This document shows positions 30,278 to 39,568 of a stretch of DNA of 44,121 bases, piece after piece. Both the position numbers and the translations under genes were made by a program. The notes under the pieces were generated by a model, which was not told where the DNA came from, did no database searches, and was given only the letters and a program-made list of their open reading frames with translations. This DNA comes from an uncultured Photobacterium sp. (GTDB lineage: Bacteria; Pseudomonadota; Gammaproteobacteria; Enterobacterales; Vibrionaceae): the NCBI RefSeq assembly GCF_947039875.1, contig NZ_CAMRAN010000033.1, forward strand, positions 1-44,121, read 5' to 3'. Position 1 is the stretch's first letter, and each line of letters begins with the position of its first letter.

Positions 30278-31222
30278 ATGACAGAAGATAAACCTAAAGT
30301 GCAATTCATCGATATTACTGATGATTTTGCTGGCCAACGGATCGATAATTTTCTCCGTGCTAGGCTTAAAAACGTACCAAAAAGTATGATTTACCGTATT
30401 TTGCGTAAAGGCGAGGTGCGAGTAAACAAAAAACGTATTAAACCTGAATATAAATTGCAGGATGGTGATCTCGTACGCGTCCCACCGGTTTTTGTTCCAG
30501 AGAAAGATGAACAAGCACCGATCAGTACCAAACTGAATAAAGTGGCTGAACTTGAATCATGTATTATCTATGAAGATGATCATGTGTTGATTTTGAATAA
30601 GCCATCAGGCACAGCTGTTCATGGCGGTAGTGGCTTGAAGTTTGGGGCGATTGAAGCGTTACGTGCATTACGACCTGATGCTCGATACCTTGAGTTAGTA
30701 CACCGCATTGACCGAGATACTTCAGGTATTTTGTTGGTAGCGAAGAAACGCTCTGCGTTACGTAAACTACAAGAGCAATTTAGAGAAAAAACGGTTCAGA
30801 AATATTATTTTGCCTTAGTGATGGGGGAATGGAAGGCAAACTGTAAGAGAGTAAATGCACCGTTATTGAAAAATGAAGTTAACAGCATTGTACGTGTTAA
30901 CCCACAAGGTAAAGCTTCAGATACTCGCTTTAAAGTATTAGAACGTTTTTCTCAAGCGACACTGGTACAAGCAAGTCCAGTGACCGGGCGTACTCACCAA
31001 ATTCGTGTACATTGCCAATATGAGGGCCATCCTATTGCTTGGGATGATCGTTATGGTGACCCACGTTTTGATGCTTACACTAAAAAAACAGGTTTAGGGC
31101 GGTTGTTCTTGCATGCGACGAACATTAAATTTACCCATCCACATACCGATGAGTTAATGGATATTAGTGCGCCAATGGAACCTGTGTTAGAACGCTGTTT
31201 AGTCAAGCTTCGCACATTTTAA
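30278..31222 (+). CDS. rluC: 23S rRNA pseudouridine(955/2504/2580) synthase
   Basis: RluC isomerises three uridines of 23S rRNA. The 314-residue protein has an N-terminal S4 RNA-binding domain (DDFAGQRIDNFLRARLKNVPKSMIYRILRKGEVRVNKKRIKPEYKLQDGD). The RsuA/RluA catalytic domain follows, with the catalytic Asp in HRIDRDTSGILLVAKK and the closing motif SPVTGRTHQIRVH. The start at 30278 (MTEDKPKVQF) aligns with E. coli RluC. The open frame also extends 7 codons to a TTG at 30257, but that would sit inside the promoter. No ribosome site is seen. It is divergent from rne, the conserved arrangement, and ends at a strong terminator. Confidence 0.95.
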   Translation: MTEDKPKVQFIDITDDFAGQRIDNFLRARLKNVPKSMIYRILRKGEVRVNKKRIKPEYKLQDGDLVRVPPVFVPEKDEQAPISTKLNKVAELESCIIYEDDHVLILNKPSGTAVHGGSGLKFGAIEALRALRPDARYLELVHRIDRDTSGILLVAKKRSALRKLQEQFREKTVQKYYFALVMGEWKANCKRVNAPLLKNEVNSIVRVNPQGKASDTRFKVLERFSQATLVQASPVTGRTHQIRVHCQYEGHPIAWDDRYGDPRFDAYTKKTGLGRLFLHATNIKFTHPHTDELMDISAPMEPVLERCLVKLRTF

Positions 31223-31239
31223 TGATAATAAATGTAATG

Positions 31240-31265
31240 AGGCGAGCACTGTGCTCGCCTTTTTT
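31240..31265 (+). terminator. Rho-independent terminator after rluC
   Basis: Stem AGGCGAGCA (31240-31248) / TGCTCGCCT (31252-31260), loop CTG, followed by T's. Confidence 0.93.
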
Positions 31266-31338
31266 ATGATTTTTTATCTTTTGTAATACCAACCCCATAT
31301 AAGTTAGCTAGCTATCTTTCATAGCATTAGGTTCAAAA

Positions 31339-31373
31339 TCGTCCTCGCAGGCATTCATTGTCGGGAATGACGA
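31339..31373 (-). repeat. Possible degenerate REP-like unit
   Basis: Read on the minus strand it begins CGTCATTCCCGACAATG and runs to GAGGACGA. It shares the CGTCATTCCC start and a GAGGACGA block with the 7661-7921 repeats but lacks the GGGAATCTAC end. Confidence 0.35.
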
Positions 31374-31431
31374 AAGAGGTCATTAAATTAGAATAGAAAC
31401 TTATTGTGATTAGTGTAATACCGATAAAGGC

Positions 31432-32013
31432 TTATAAAACAGCTAGATGCTCATTAGCAAGCATTTCTCGTAAAGCAATAAGCGGTAATCCCACCAACGT
31501 ATTGGGATCCCGTCCTTCTAATCGATCAAATAATGCAATGCCCAGCCCTTCACTTTTAAAGCTTCCCGCGCAATAAAGAGGTTGTTCTTGAGTGACGTAA
31601 TGCGTGATTTCATTATCGGTTAATGTTCTAAAATGTACATGAAACGGTTCACAAATAACTTGCGTCGTTTGTGTATGCGAATTATATAAACATAAGCCAG
31701 TATAAAAAGTAATAATTTTGCCACTAGCTGCCCGTAGTTGAGCACAAGCGTTTGTTTCGGTATGCGGTTTTCCTAAAATTTCCCCGTCAATGACACACAC
31801 TTGGTCAGAACCTATAATAAGATGACTCGGGTGAGATTCTGTACAAGCGAGGGCTTTGGCTTGTGCCAATCGCATTACTAATGCTGTCGCTGATTCATTG
31901 TCTAGTATGGCTTCATTTACATTTGGATTTGCTGTTGTAAAAGGGAGCTGTAGTTTTTCAAGTAAACTTTTACGGAATGGTGAAGTAGATGCAAGAACAA
32001 GTGGCTGGTTCAT
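31432..32013 (-). CDS. yceF: 7-methyl-GTP pyrophosphatase (Maf family, YceF type)
   Basis: Maf proteins hydrolyse non-canonical or modified nucleoside triphosphates; the YceF subgroup prefers 7-methyl-GTP. The 193-residue product starts [21 protein letters not shown], the Maf nucleotide-binding loop. It contains IIGSDQVC with the catalytic Asp, LGKPH, and [35 protein letters not shown]. The GSFKSEGLG wording is typical of YceF rather than YhdE. The start at 32013 lacks an obvious ribosome site (AAAAACCT before ATG). It is divergent from yceD, the same relative order as in E. coli. Confidence 0.93.
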   Translation of the reverse strand: MNQPLVLASTSPFRKSLLEKLQLPFTTANPNVNEAILDNESATALVMRLAQAKALACTESHPSHLIIGSDQVCVIDGEILGKPHTETNACAQLRAASGKIITFYTGLCLYNSHTQTTQVICEPFHVHFRTLTDNEITHYVTQEQPLYCAGSFKSEGLGIALFDRLEGRDPNTLVGLPLIALREMLANEHLAVL

Positions 32014-32403
32014 AGGTTTTTAGTGATTTAAAGGAAGTGATGTCATAAGTGTACTTATCGCTGTGATTCAAAGCCAGTGAGCTTTATTTGTTGATTGTTT
32101 TAATTTCAGTGCAGACAGACGATGTTATCGTTACAGCACAATGCTATTATAAGGGCACAATTATTAATTTAAATTTTAGCAATACCATTATTGGTTAGCA
32201 TTTAAACAATGATTGAGTGATCTTTCGTCATTTTATTAGCAATCGTCAAGTGATTGAGTGATGAAGAAATAAAAACTTTTTAATGAGGAAGGGGAATGAA
32301 TGTTGAACGAATTTTCATGGCAGCACGAGAATTGTTCAAAAGCTGTTAATTCCGGCACATTTCCTTTGACTCAACCAGACTATAAGGCTAATATTCGCGC
32401 CCT
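32014..32403. other. Gene-free divergent region between yceF and yceD
   Basis: 390 bp without credible coding sequence. The right end carries the yceD promoter (listed). The remainder is AT-rich, and nothing else could be identified in it. Confidence 0.5.
32366..32394 (+). promoter_or_regulatory. Strong sigma-70 promoter of yceD-rpmF, start nearly leaderless
   Basis: -35 TTGACT (32366-32371), 17-bp spacer, -10 TAATAT (32389-32394). The expected +1 is about 32401, only about 3 nt before the ATG at 32404. Confidence 0.7.
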
Positions 32404-32922
32404 ATGCAAAAGGTAAAATTGCCGATAAAGGTAGATCCAGTACGCACTGCACAGAAAAGACTCGACTATGATGGCATCATCAAAGCTGATCTTCTGTCTC
32501 GTTTAGCTGGCTCAACCCAGAGCGTAATAAGTGATGCAAACGTCAACTTGTCTTTTGACCTTGACCAACGTCGTATTCCTTTCATGCGCGGAAACGCAAG
32601 TGTAGATGTGATGTTGACCTGTCAGAGATGTCAGGAAGAATTTCCACACACAATTAGTGTTGAATTCTGTTATAGTCCGGTTCGTGATGAAGAGGCTATT
32701 GATAAGTTACCGGAAGCCTATGAGCCGACAATTGTCGATGAAAATGGCGATATTAATCTAATTGAACTCATCGAAGATGAATTGATGTTAGAATTACCAC
32801 AAGTTGCAAGACATGATGATGACGATTGTAATATCGGCACGCATAACTTGTCTTTTGGTGATATTCCCGTTGCTGATGAGCGTCCGAATCCGTTTGCAGT
32901 ATTGAAAAATCTTAAAAGTTAA
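32404..32922 (+). CDS. yceD: YceD (DUF177) 23S rRNA accumulation protein
   Basis: A small conserved protein of the DUF177 family; YceD in E. coli is linked to normal 23S rRNA levels and is co-transcribed with rpmF. The 172-residue product starts [25 protein letters not shown], as in E. coli. It has the CQRCQEEF knuckle, the EAYEP segment, the acidic [19 protein letters not shown] helix and the C-terminal [10 protein letters not shown]. The ATG has no ribosome site within useful distance and lies next to the predicted transcription start. rpmF follows after 20 nt. Confidence 0.95.
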   Translation: MQKVKLPIKVDPVRTAQKRLDYDGIIKADLLSRLAGSTQSVISDANVNLSFDLDQRRIPFMRGNASVDVMLTCQRCQEEFPHTISVEFCYSPVRDEEAIDKLPEAYEPTIVDENGDINLIELIEDELMLELPQVARHDDDDCNIGTHNLSFGDIPVADERPNPFAVLKNLKS

Positions 32923-32942
32923 ATTTAACAGGAGTAGGGTTA

Positions 32943-33113
32943 ATGGCCGTACAAAAGAGCAAAAAATCACGTGCAGCACGTGGTATGCGTCGTTCACATG
33001 ATGCGCTAACTACAGCAGCTGTATCTGTAGATTCAGCATCAGGTGAAACTCACCTACGTCACCACGTGACAGCTGACGGTTTCTACCGTGGCCGTAAGGT
33101 TATCAACAAGTAA
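32943..33113 (+). CDS. rpmF: 50S ribosomal protein L32
   Basis: A short gene of 56 codons, recognised by its product: [20 protein letters not shown] at the N-terminus, then [22 protein letters not shown] at the C-terminus, the L32 pattern. It is rich in Arg and Lys and uses a strongly biased codon set. An AGGAG site lies about 7 nt upstream of the ATG. It sits between yceD and plsX, the conserved order that ties ribosome synthesis to phospholipid synthesis. There is no zinc-knuckle cysteine set, as in other enteric-type L32 proteins. Confidence 0.96.
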   Translation: MAVQKSKKSRAARGMRRSHDALTTAAVSVDSASGETHLRHHVTADGFYRGRKVINK

Positions 33114-33125
33114 GGTTGAACCTTG

Positions 33126-34148
33126 ATGGGTCTTACCGTTGCACTTGATGCAATGGGCGGGGATTTCGGTCCTCAAGTAACAGTGCCTGCCGCCGTGCAG
33201 GCACTGTTGCATTCGCCTGAGCTCAAACTCATTCTATTTGGTGATATTAGTGCTATCACTACCCAATTAACTCTTCTTAATAAGCTCAATCACCCTCGAT
33301 TGTCTATCGTGCATTGCGATAATGTTATAGCCAATGAAACACGTCCATCACAAGCATTACGTCATAGTAAAGGCTCTTCGATGCGGATGGCATTAGATGC
33401 TGTTGCCGCTGGCGATGCAGATGCCTGTGTTAGCGCTGGCAATACAGGGGCATTAATGGCTTTATCCCGTTATGTGCTCAAACAGCTTCCTGGTGTTGAA
33501 CGCCCCGCTTTAATTTCAGAAATTCCTAATCGCCACGCTAACCACACTTGGTTATTAGATCTTGGTGCCAATGTCTCCTGCGATGCAGATACTTTGTTCC
33601 AATTTGCCGTTATGGGATCTGTGGTCGCGGAACAAACATTAGGTTCACCACCTCGCGTGGCATTACTTAATATTGGCGAAGAAGCCATTAAAGGGAATGA
33701 TCTGGTTAAACGTTGTGCTGAAATGTTGAGTCAATCTTCCGATATTAATTACATTGGCTATATTGAAGGTCATCAATTGTATTCCGATAAAGCGGATGTG
33801 ATTGTATGTGATGGCTTTGTCGGGAATGTGAGTTTAAAAACCAGTGAAGGGGTAGCAAACCTATTCATTGATTGTATTAAGCGTAATATTGGTCGTAATC
33901 CATTTAAGCGATTGATTGCTAAATGGCTATTTCGTGAACTGTTTGATAGCTTACAGCAATTGAACCCCGACCAGTATAATGGCGCAAGTCTGTTAGGATT
34001 ACGCGGTATTGTCGTTAAAAGCCATGGAAGTGCCGACACCACAGCTTTGGAGAATGCCATAAGCCAAGCGGTTTATGAGATTAAACGCCAAATACCGATG
34101 AAAATCAGTGACCGTCTGGAAGAGGTCTTATTAGAGAGGCATTATTAG
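33126..34148 (+). CDS. plsX: Phosphate acyltransferase PlsX
   Basis: PlsX converts acyl-ACP to acyl-phosphate, the donor for glycerol-3-phosphate acylation by PlsY. The 340-residue protein begins [28 protein letters not shown]. It contains [44 protein letters not shown] and [21 protein letters not shown], all family hallmarks. A TTG directly before the ATG is in frame, but the ATG at 33126 fits the family better. The rpmF stop region supplies the ribosome site (TAAGG). fabH starts 5 nt after the stop, suggesting translational coupling. Confidence 0.96.
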   Translation: MGLTVALDAMGGDFGPQVTVPAAVQALLHSPELKLILFGDISAITTQLTLLNKLNHPRLSIVHCDNVIANETRPSQALRHSKGSSMRMALDAVAAGDADACVSAGNTGALMALSRYVLKQLPGVERPALISEIPNRHANHTWLLDLGANVSCDADTLFQFAVMGSVVAEQTLGSPPRVALLNIGEEAIKGNDLVKRCAEMLSQSSDINYIGYIEGHQLYSDKADVIVCDGFVGNVSLKTSEGVANLFIDCIKRNIGRNPFKRLIAKWLFRELFDSLQQLNPDQYNGASLLGLRGIVVKSHGSADTTALENAISQAVYEIKRQIPMKISDRLEEVLLERHY

Positions 34149-34153
34149 TCTTC

Positions 34154-35110
34154 ATGTATAGCAAAATTTTAGGAACTGGCAGCTATTTGCCAACACAAGT
34201 TCGCACCAATGCGGATTTAGAAAAAACGATAGACACCAGCGATGAATGGATCGTTGCTCGTACTGGTATTCGTGAGCGTCGCATTGCATCGGCTGACGAA
34301 ACAGTGGCAGTGATGGGTTATCATGCTTCTTTAAACGCGATTGAAATGGCTGGCATTGATAAAGAAGATATCGATCTTATTATTGTTGCTACGTCTAGTG
34401 CAAGTCACTCATTTCCCTCTGCGGCTTGCCAAGTACAAGGCATGTTAGATATTAAAGGTTGTCCTGCTTTTGATTTATCTGCGGCATGTACAGGCTTTGT
34501 TTATGCATTAAGTGTTGCTGATCAGCATATTAAAACGGGCATGGCGAAAAATGTATTAGTGATTGGGTCTGATGCACTTTCTCATCATTGTGATCCACAA
34601 GATCGCTCAACCATTATATTATTTGGTGATGCGGCAGGTGCGGTCGTTCTTGGCGCAAGTGAAGAGCAAGGTATCATTTCAACGCATTTATATGCTGATG
34701 GTCATTTTGGTGGTTTGCTAAGCCTTGCTGTACCAGAACATGATAAAGACTTTGATGCAAATACTTGGCTTTACATGGCAGGTAACGAAGTATTTAAAGT
34801 TGCTGTAACACAACTGTCTAATTTGGTTAAAAATACGCTTACTGCCAATAATATGGATAAATCTGAACTTGATTGGTTAGTACCACATCAAGCGAACATG
34901 CGTATTATTTCAGCAACAGCGAAAAAATTATCAATGTCGATGGATCAAGTGGTGGTTACACTGGATCGTCATGGTAATACGTCGGCGGCAACAGTACCGA
35001 CAGCATTAGATGAAGCGGTACGTGATGGCCGTATTCAACGTGGTCAAACGTTATTATTAGAAGCGTTTGGTGGCGGTTTCACTTGGGGCTCTGCACTAGT
35101 GAAATTTTAA
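34154..35110 (+). CDS. fabH: Beta-ketoacyl-ACP synthase III
   Basis: KAS III starts fatty-acid synthesis by condensing acetyl-CoA with malonyl-ACP. The 318-residue protein has the catalytic Cys112 in [13 protein letters not shown]. The His/Asn pair is in [12 protein letters not shown] and [17 protein letters not shown], and the C-terminal is [18 protein letters not shown]. It sits directly after plsX. A 136-bp gap containing a palindrome separates it from fabD, so fabD onward may have an extra promoter. Confidence 0.97.
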   Translation: MYSKILGTGSYLPTQVRTNADLEKTIDTSDEWIVARTGIRERRIASADETVAVMGYHASLNAIEMAGIDKEDIDLIIVATSSASHSFPSAACQVQGMLDIKGCPAFDLSAACTGFVYALSVADQHIKTGMAKNVLVIGSDALSHHCDPQDRSTIILFGDAAGAVVLGASEEQGIISTHLYADGHFGGLLSLAVPEHDKDFDANTWLYMAGNEVFKVAVTQLSNLVKNTLTANNMDKSELDWLVPHQANMRIISATAKKLSMSMDQVVVTLDRHGNTSAATVPTALDEAVRDGRIQRGQTLLLEAFGGGFTWGSALVKF

Positions 35111-35208
35111 ACTAAATCAAGAATCGGTTTAGTTTTACGCGTTAAAAGAATTTTGCGATAAGGCAGAAGGTTGAATATAGTTAACGCTGTCTTATTAGCC
35201 TATTAATT

Positions 35209-35224
35209 TACTGAACGATCAGTA
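35209..35224. promoter_or_regulatory. Palindromic operator candidate upstream of fabD
   Basis: TACTGA-ACGA-TCAGTA is a perfect inverted repeat (6-bp arms, 4-bp centre) that abuts a -10-like TATAAA (35223 on), 23 bp before the fabD start. The size and position suit a TetR-type repressor, but no known consensus could be assigned. Confidence 0.45.
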
Positions 35225-35246
35225 TATAAAGAATAAGGATTCTCAA

Positions 35247-36176
35247 ATGTCTAAGTTCGCGATTGTTTTCCCTGGACAGGGTTCTCAAACTGTTGGCATG
35301 CTTGCTGATTTAGCAGAGCAATTTGATGTGGTTAAGCAGACGTTTGCTGAAGCCTCTGATGCGTTAGGTTACGATCTATGGGCGTTAGTTCAAAATGGTC
35401 CTGTTGAAGATCTTAACCAAACTCAGCGTACACAACCTGCGTTATTAACTGCATCTGTAGCAATTTGGCGTGTATGGCAGCAGCAAGGTGGTGAACAACC
35501 TGTTGTTTTAGCTGGTCATAGCTTAGGTGAATACTCTGCACTTGTTTGTGCGGGTGTGATTGATTTCCAAGCGGCAGTTAAGTTAGTTGAGTTACGCGGT
35601 AAGCTAATGCAAGAAGCTGTACCTGCTGGTGTGGGTGCAATGTCTGCAATTATCGGCTTAGATAACGACGCCATTGCAGCCGCTTGTGCGCAAGCAGCAG
35701 AAGATCAAGTGTGTTCTCCTGTTAACTTTAACTCGCCAGGCCAAGTGGTTATTGCGGGTAACAAAGAAGCAGTAGAACGTGCCAATGTATTGTGTAAAGA
35801 AGCCGGTGCTAAGCGTGCATTGCCATTACCAGTTTCTGTTCCTTCACACTGTGCGTTAATGAAGCCTGCGGCTGACAAATTAGCTATCGCATTGGAAGGC
35901 TTAGCATTTAGTGCACCGACTGTGCCTGTAATCAATAATGCTGATGTAGCGACTGAGACTGATCCTGTTGCGATTAAGCTGGCACTTGTTAAGCAACTAT
36001 ATAATCCAGTACGTTGGACTGAGTCTGTTGAGCGTATGGCGGCTGAAGGCGTTGAAGAATTGCTAGAAATGGGACCGGGTAAAGTATTAACCGGTCTGAC
36101 TAAACGTATTGATCGTGCACTTGGCGGCGCAGCAGTCAATGATGTTGCATCATTAACCGCAGCACTAGCGAAGTAA
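35247..36176 (+). CDS. fabD: Malonyl-CoA:ACP transacylase
   Basis: Loads malonyl groups onto ACP for all elongation cycles. The 309-residue product has the GQGSQ oxyanion motif near the N-terminus and the nucleophile Ser92 in [12 protein letters not shown]. It also has the catalytic His in SVPSHCALM and the C-terminal [17 protein letters not shown]. It is preceded by AAGGAT and followed by fabG after 23 bp. The sequence is complete with no oddities. Confidence 0.97.
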   Translation: MSKFAIVFPGQGSQTVGMLADLAEQFDVVKQTFAEASDALGYDLWALVQNGPVEDLNQTQRTQPALLTASVAIWRVWQQQGGEQPVVLAGHSLGEYSALVCAGVIDFQAAVKLVELRGKLMQEAVPAGVGAMSAIIGLDNDAIAAACAQAAEDQVCSPVNFNSPGQVVIAGNKEAVERANVLCKEAGAKRALPLPVSVPSHCALMKPAADKLAIALEGLAFSAPTVPVINNADVATETDPVAIKLALVKQLYNPVRWTESVERMAAEGVEELLEMGPGKVLTGLTKRIDRALGGAAVNDVASLTAALAK

Positions 36177-36199
36177 TTAAGCTTAAAAGAGGATTTACA

Positions 36200-36934
36200 A
36201 TGAGTCTGGAAGGTAAAATTGCACTAGTTACAGGTGCGAGTCGTGGTATTGGTCGTGCTATCGCTGAAATCTTAGTTGAGCGTGGCGCGACAGTAATCGG
36301 TACAGCAACCTCTGAGAGCGGTGCTGATGCGATTAGTGCGTATCTTGGCGATCACGGTAAAGGTTTTGCGTTAAACGTAACCTCACCAGAGTCAATTGAA
36401 GTAACATTAAAGCAAATTAAAGAACAATATGGCGATATTGACATTTTAGTGAATAACGCTGGTATTACTCGTGATAATCTACTTATGCGTATGAAAGACG
36501 ACGAATGGCAAGATATCATGGATACCAACCTAACGTCGGTTTTCCGTCTGTCTAAAGCCGTGCTACGTGCTATGATGAAAAAACGTAATGGTCGTATCAT
36601 TAGCATTGGTTCTGTTGTTGGCACTATGGGCAACGCAGGTCAGACAAACTACGCAGCTGCTAAAGCAGGTTTGCTTGGTTTTACAAAATCGATGGCACGC
36701 GAAGTTGCTTCTCGTGGAATCACCGTTAACGCAGTTGCACCCGGTTTCATTGAAACGGATATGACAAAAGCGTTAAATGATGATCAACGCGCTGCAACGT
36801 TAGCAAATGTTCCTGCTGGTCGTTTAGGCGATCCGCGCGAAATAGCAGCGGCTGTTGCTTTTTTAGCCTCTGATGAAGCTGCTTATATAACAGGCGAAAC
36901 ATTGCACGTTAACGGCGGCATGTATATGATTTAA
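36200..36934 (+). CDS. fabG: 3-oxoacyl-ACP reductase FabG
   Basis: NADPH-dependent short-chain dehydrogenase for the first reduction of each fatty-acid elongation cycle. The 244-residue protein has the Rossmann [12 protein letters not shown] at residues 11-22 and NNAG at 85-88. The catalytic triad is Ser138, Tyr151 and Lys155 ([15 protein letters not shown]). The C-terminal INGGMYMI-like end is VNGGMYMI. An AGAGGA ribosome site precedes the ATG. Confidence 0.97.
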   Translation: MSLEGKIALVTGASRGIGRAIAEILVERGATVIGTATSESGADAISAYLGDHGKGFALNVTSPESIEVTLKQIKEQYGDIDILVNNAGITRDNLLMRMKDDEWQDIMDTNLTSVFRLSKAVLRAMMKKRNGRIISIGSVVGTMGNAGQTNYAAAKAGLLGFTKSMAREVASRGITVNAVAPGFIETDMTKALNDDQRAATLANVPAGRLGDPREIAAAVAFLASDEAAYITGETLHVNGGMYMI

Positions 36935-36983
36935 GCAAATTTGTTGTAATACTTCATGATTCAAGTCAAATTGAACTATTTTT

Positions 36984-37006
36984 CTGGTTAAATCGTGGTT
37001 TGACCA
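36984..37006 (+). promoter_or_regulatory. Imperfect hairpin in the fabG-acpP gap
   Basis: CTGGTTAAA (36984-36992) pairs with TTTGACCAG (36998-37006 region) with one T-G wobble and a short loop. There is no T run, so it is more likely a leader structure or operator than a terminator. The 158-bp gap is where an acpP promoter is expected. Confidence 0.35.
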
Positions 37007-37092
37007 GCATTATGAGTGTTGCAACTTTTGCTGTAATGAATAAACTACAACAAATCGCATTAGCGAATTCTTGTTAAAGGAAATATATTAGT

Positions 37093-37326
37093 ATGAGCAA
37101 CATCGAAGAACGCGTAAGAAAAATCATCGTTGAGCAACTAGGCGTAGACGAAGCAGAAGTTAAAAACGAAGCATCTTTCGTTGACGATCTAGGTGCTGAT
37201 TCTCTAGATACAGTTGAACTAGTAATGGCTCTTGAAGAAGAATTCGATACAGAAATCCCTGACGAAGAAGCTGAAAAAATTACTACTGTTCAAGCTGCAA
37301 TCGACTACGTAAACAGCGCACAGTAA
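37093..37326 (+). CDS. acpP: Acyl carrier protein
   Basis: Carries growing acyl chains on a phosphopantetheine arm. The 77-residue acidic protein has the modification serine Ser37 in [18 protein letters not shown]. Codon choice is extremely biased, matching very high expression. An AAAGGAAA ribosome site precedes the ATG. A strong terminator lies between acpP and fabF, which would allow acpP to be made in excess over the downstream genes. Confidence 0.98.
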   Translation: MSNIEERVRKIIVEQLGVDEAEVKNEASFVDDLGADSLDTVELVMALEEEFDTEIPDEEAEKITTVQAAIDYVNSAQ

Positions 37327-37344
37327 TATAAAAATGAATATTCC

Positions 37345-37375
37345 CAGGCGGTCATTATGACCGCCTGTTTTTTTT
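37345..37375 (+). terminator. Rho-independent terminator after acpP
   Basis: Stem CAGGCGGTCA (37345-37354) / TGACCGCCTG (37358-37367), loop TTA, followed by eight T's. It lies inside the fab cluster. Confidence 0.93.
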
Positions 37376-37414
37376 CACTTCCTGTTTTATCCTCAATTCC
37401 CGGAGAAATTAATC

Positions 37415-38653
37415 GTGTCTAAGCGTCGTGTAGTTGTAACTGGCATGGGTATGCTTACCCCGGTTGGTAATTCTGTTGAATCTTCTTGGAAAGCTTTACA
37501 ATCTGGCACTAGTGGTATCAGTACCATTCAACATTTTGATGCAAGCGCATTTGCTACTCAATTTGCCGGAATGATCAAAGACTTCAATTGTGAAGATTAC
37601 ATGTCTAAGAAAGATGCACGCAAAATGGATTTATTTATCCAGTACGGCGTTGCAGCTGGCGTACAAGCATTCAAAGATTCTGGTATTGAAGTTACTGAAG
37701 AAAACGCACCACGTATCGGTGTCGCTATTGGTTCTGGTATTGGTGGTCTTGGTTTAATTGAAGCTGGCCATCAAACATTGATTGACAAAGGACCGCGTAA
37801 AATCAGTCCGTTCTTTGTACCATCAACAATTGTTAATATGATCGCAGGCCACATGTCTATCATGTACGGTCTACGTGGTCCAAATATCGCGATTTCTACT
37901 GCGTGTACGACGGGCCTTCATAACATTGGCCATGCTGCACGTATGATTGCATACGGCGATGCTGATGCGATGCTAGCGGGTGGTGCAGAAAAAGCATCAA
38001 CAGAGCTAGGCATGGCAGGCTTTGCTGCTGCAAAAGCATTATCAACACGTAATGATGATCCTCAAGCGGCTTCTCGTCCATGGGACAAAGATCGTGATGG
38101 TTTCGTATTAGGCGATGGTGCTGGTGTGATTGTGCTTGAAGAGTACGAACATGCCAAAGCACGTGGCGCAAAAATTTATGCAGAGCTTGTTGGCTTTGGC
38201 ATGAGTGGTGATGCTTACCACATGACGTCACCAAGTGCAGACGGTTCTGGTGGTGCATTAGCTATGGAAGCTTGTATTCGCGATGCGGGTATCAATGCTG
38301 ACAAGATTGGCTACATTAACGCACACGGCACATCAACGCCTGCTGGTGACTTAGCTGAAACCATGGGCATTAAACGAGCAATGGGTGCAGCTGCTGATAA
38401 AGTAATGGTTTCATCAACAAAATCAATGACAGGTCACCTATTAGGTGCTGCAGGTTCGACTGAATCTATTTTCACTATTTTAAGCCTTGTTGATCAGCTT
38501 GTACCGCCAACAATTAACTTGGAAAATCCAAGTGAAGGTTGTGATCTTGATTATGTTCCAGGTGAAGCGCGTCAAGCTAACCTAGAATACGCTCTATGTA
38601 ACTCATTCGGTTTTGGTGGCACTAACGGTTCGTTATTGTTTAAGAAAATTTAA
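37415..38653 (+). CDS. fabF: Beta-ketoacyl-ACP synthase II
   Basis: KAS II elongates acyl-ACPs and adjusts membrane lipids with temperature. The 412-residue product has the catalytic Cys164 in [11 protein letters not shown], with histidines in [12 protein letters not shown] and [14 protein letters not shown], and ends in [16 protein letters not shown]. The start is GTG at 37415 with a CGGAGA ribosome site, giving [16 protein letters not shown], which fits the family exactly. It follows the acpP terminator, and its own terminator has a UUCG loop. Confidence 0.97.
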   Translation: MSKRRVVVTGMGMLTPVGNSVESSWKALQSGTSGISTIQHFDASAFATQFAGMIKDFNCEDYMSKKDARKMDLFIQYGVAAGVQAFKDSGIEVTEENAPRIGVAIGSGIGGLGLIEAGHQTLIDKGPRKISPFFVPSTIVNMIAGHMSIMYGLRGPNIAISTACTTGLHNIGHAARMIAYGDADAMLAGGAEKASTELGMAGFAAAKALSTRNDDPQAASRPWDKDRDGFVLGDGAGVIVLEEYEHAKARGAKIYAELVGFGMSGDAYHMTSPSADGSGGALAMEACIRDAGINADKIGYINAHGTSTPAGDLAETMGIKRAMGAAADKVMVSSTKSMTGHLLGAAGSTESIFTILSLVDQLVPPTINLENPSEGCDLDYVPGEARQANLEYALCNSFGFGGTNGSLLFKKI

Positions 38654-38704
38654 TTCACTTATTTGCGTGTTGAGCAATAAGCGCCATAACCTGATATGAT
38701 TAAG

Positions 38705-38737
38705 TAGCCTGATATTTCGATATCAGGCTATTTTTTT
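38705..38737 (+). terminator. Rho-independent terminator after fabF (UUCG tetraloop)
   Basis: A perfect 11-bp stem: TAGCCTGATAT (38705-38715) / ATATCAGGCTA (38720-38730), TTCG loop, seven T's. Confidence 0.94.
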
Positions 38738-38758
38738 ATCTGTATCAAGGAACAGTTA

Positions 38759-39568
38759 ATGACCTTAGTGAACGGTTGTGAACAACAGCAACTTACTATT
38801 ACCGATAGAGCGACTCAATATGGTGATGGTTGCTTTACAACAATGCTGGTTGAGCAACAGCAGGTTCAACTGTGGTCACTACATTTAGCACGTTTTAAAG
38901 TAAGCCTTGAAAGATTAGCGATAGCTGAGCCTGATTGGCTGCAGGTATATACTGATGTTGTTGCCCTTGCATTAAAATATCCACATCAAGGCGGTATCAA
39001 AATTTTAATTAGTCGTGGCTGTGGGGGTCGTGGCTACAACCCGACCGGGTGCCATGATACTCAAGTGATCATCACCCATTTTGAATGGCCATTGCATTAT
39101 CAGCAGTGGCAACAACAAGGAATTACATTAGGTGTATGCCAGCAACGAATGGGTAATAGCCCAATGCTTGCAGGAATGAAGCACCTAAATCGGCTTGAAC
39201 AAGTATTATTGAAACAAGAAATTGAAAAAGTGGGTTGGGTTGATGCGGTTGCATTAGACGTTGATGACCATGTTATTGAAACAACTGTTGCAAATCTATT
39301 TTGGCGTAAAGGCAATACTGTATATACTCCAGCGTTGCAGCGGGCAGGCGTTGCTGGGGTTATGCGTCAATACGTACTTGATATGCTTAATGAATTAAAT
39401 TATGACTATCAAGTCGGTGACTTTGATCTTGCGGCAGTACTGACTGCTGATGAAGTTTTTATTACTAACGCATTGATGACGTTAGTACCTATAAATCAAA
39501 TACAAACAACACAATATAGTGAACGTACAATGTTCAAAATACTATGGAAGAGGTTACATTCGTGCTAA
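38759..39568 (+). CDS. pabC: Aminodeoxychorismate lyase
   Basis: PLP enzyme that releases pyruvate from 4-amino-4-deoxychorismate to give p-aminobenzoate for folate. The 269-residue product belongs to fold-type IV aminotransferases. The PLP lysine is K141 in AGMKHLNRLEQVLL. Other marks are ITDRATQYGDGCFTT, RGCGGRGYNPTG and ETTVANLFWRKGNTVYTPALQRAGVAGVMRQ, which match PabC rather than branched-chain aminotransferase. An AAGGA site precedes the ATG. The stop overlaps the start of mltG by 7 nt. Confidence 0.95.
   Translation: MTLVNGCEQQQLTITDRATQYGDGCFTTMLVEQQQVQLWSLHLARFKVSLERLAIAEPDWLQVYTDVVALALKYPHQGGIKILISRGCGGRGYNPTGCHDTQVIITHFEWPLHYQQWQQQGITLGVCQQRMGNSPMLAGMKHLNRLEQVLLKQEIEKVGWVDAVALDVDDHVIETTVANLFWRKGNTVYTPALQRAGVAGVMRQYVLDMLNELNYDYQVGDFDLAAVLTADEVFITNALMTLVPINQIQTTQYSERTMFKILWKRLHSC

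Noticed and set aside
31275..31425. MITE bounded by TAATACC repeats
   Set aside because: The two TAATACC copies are direct, not inverted, and no further terminal symmetry is visible.
39544..39561. ATG start of mltG
   Set aside because: The GTG at 39562 has a better placed AGAGG and yields the family N-terminus. The ATG adds six atypical residues.
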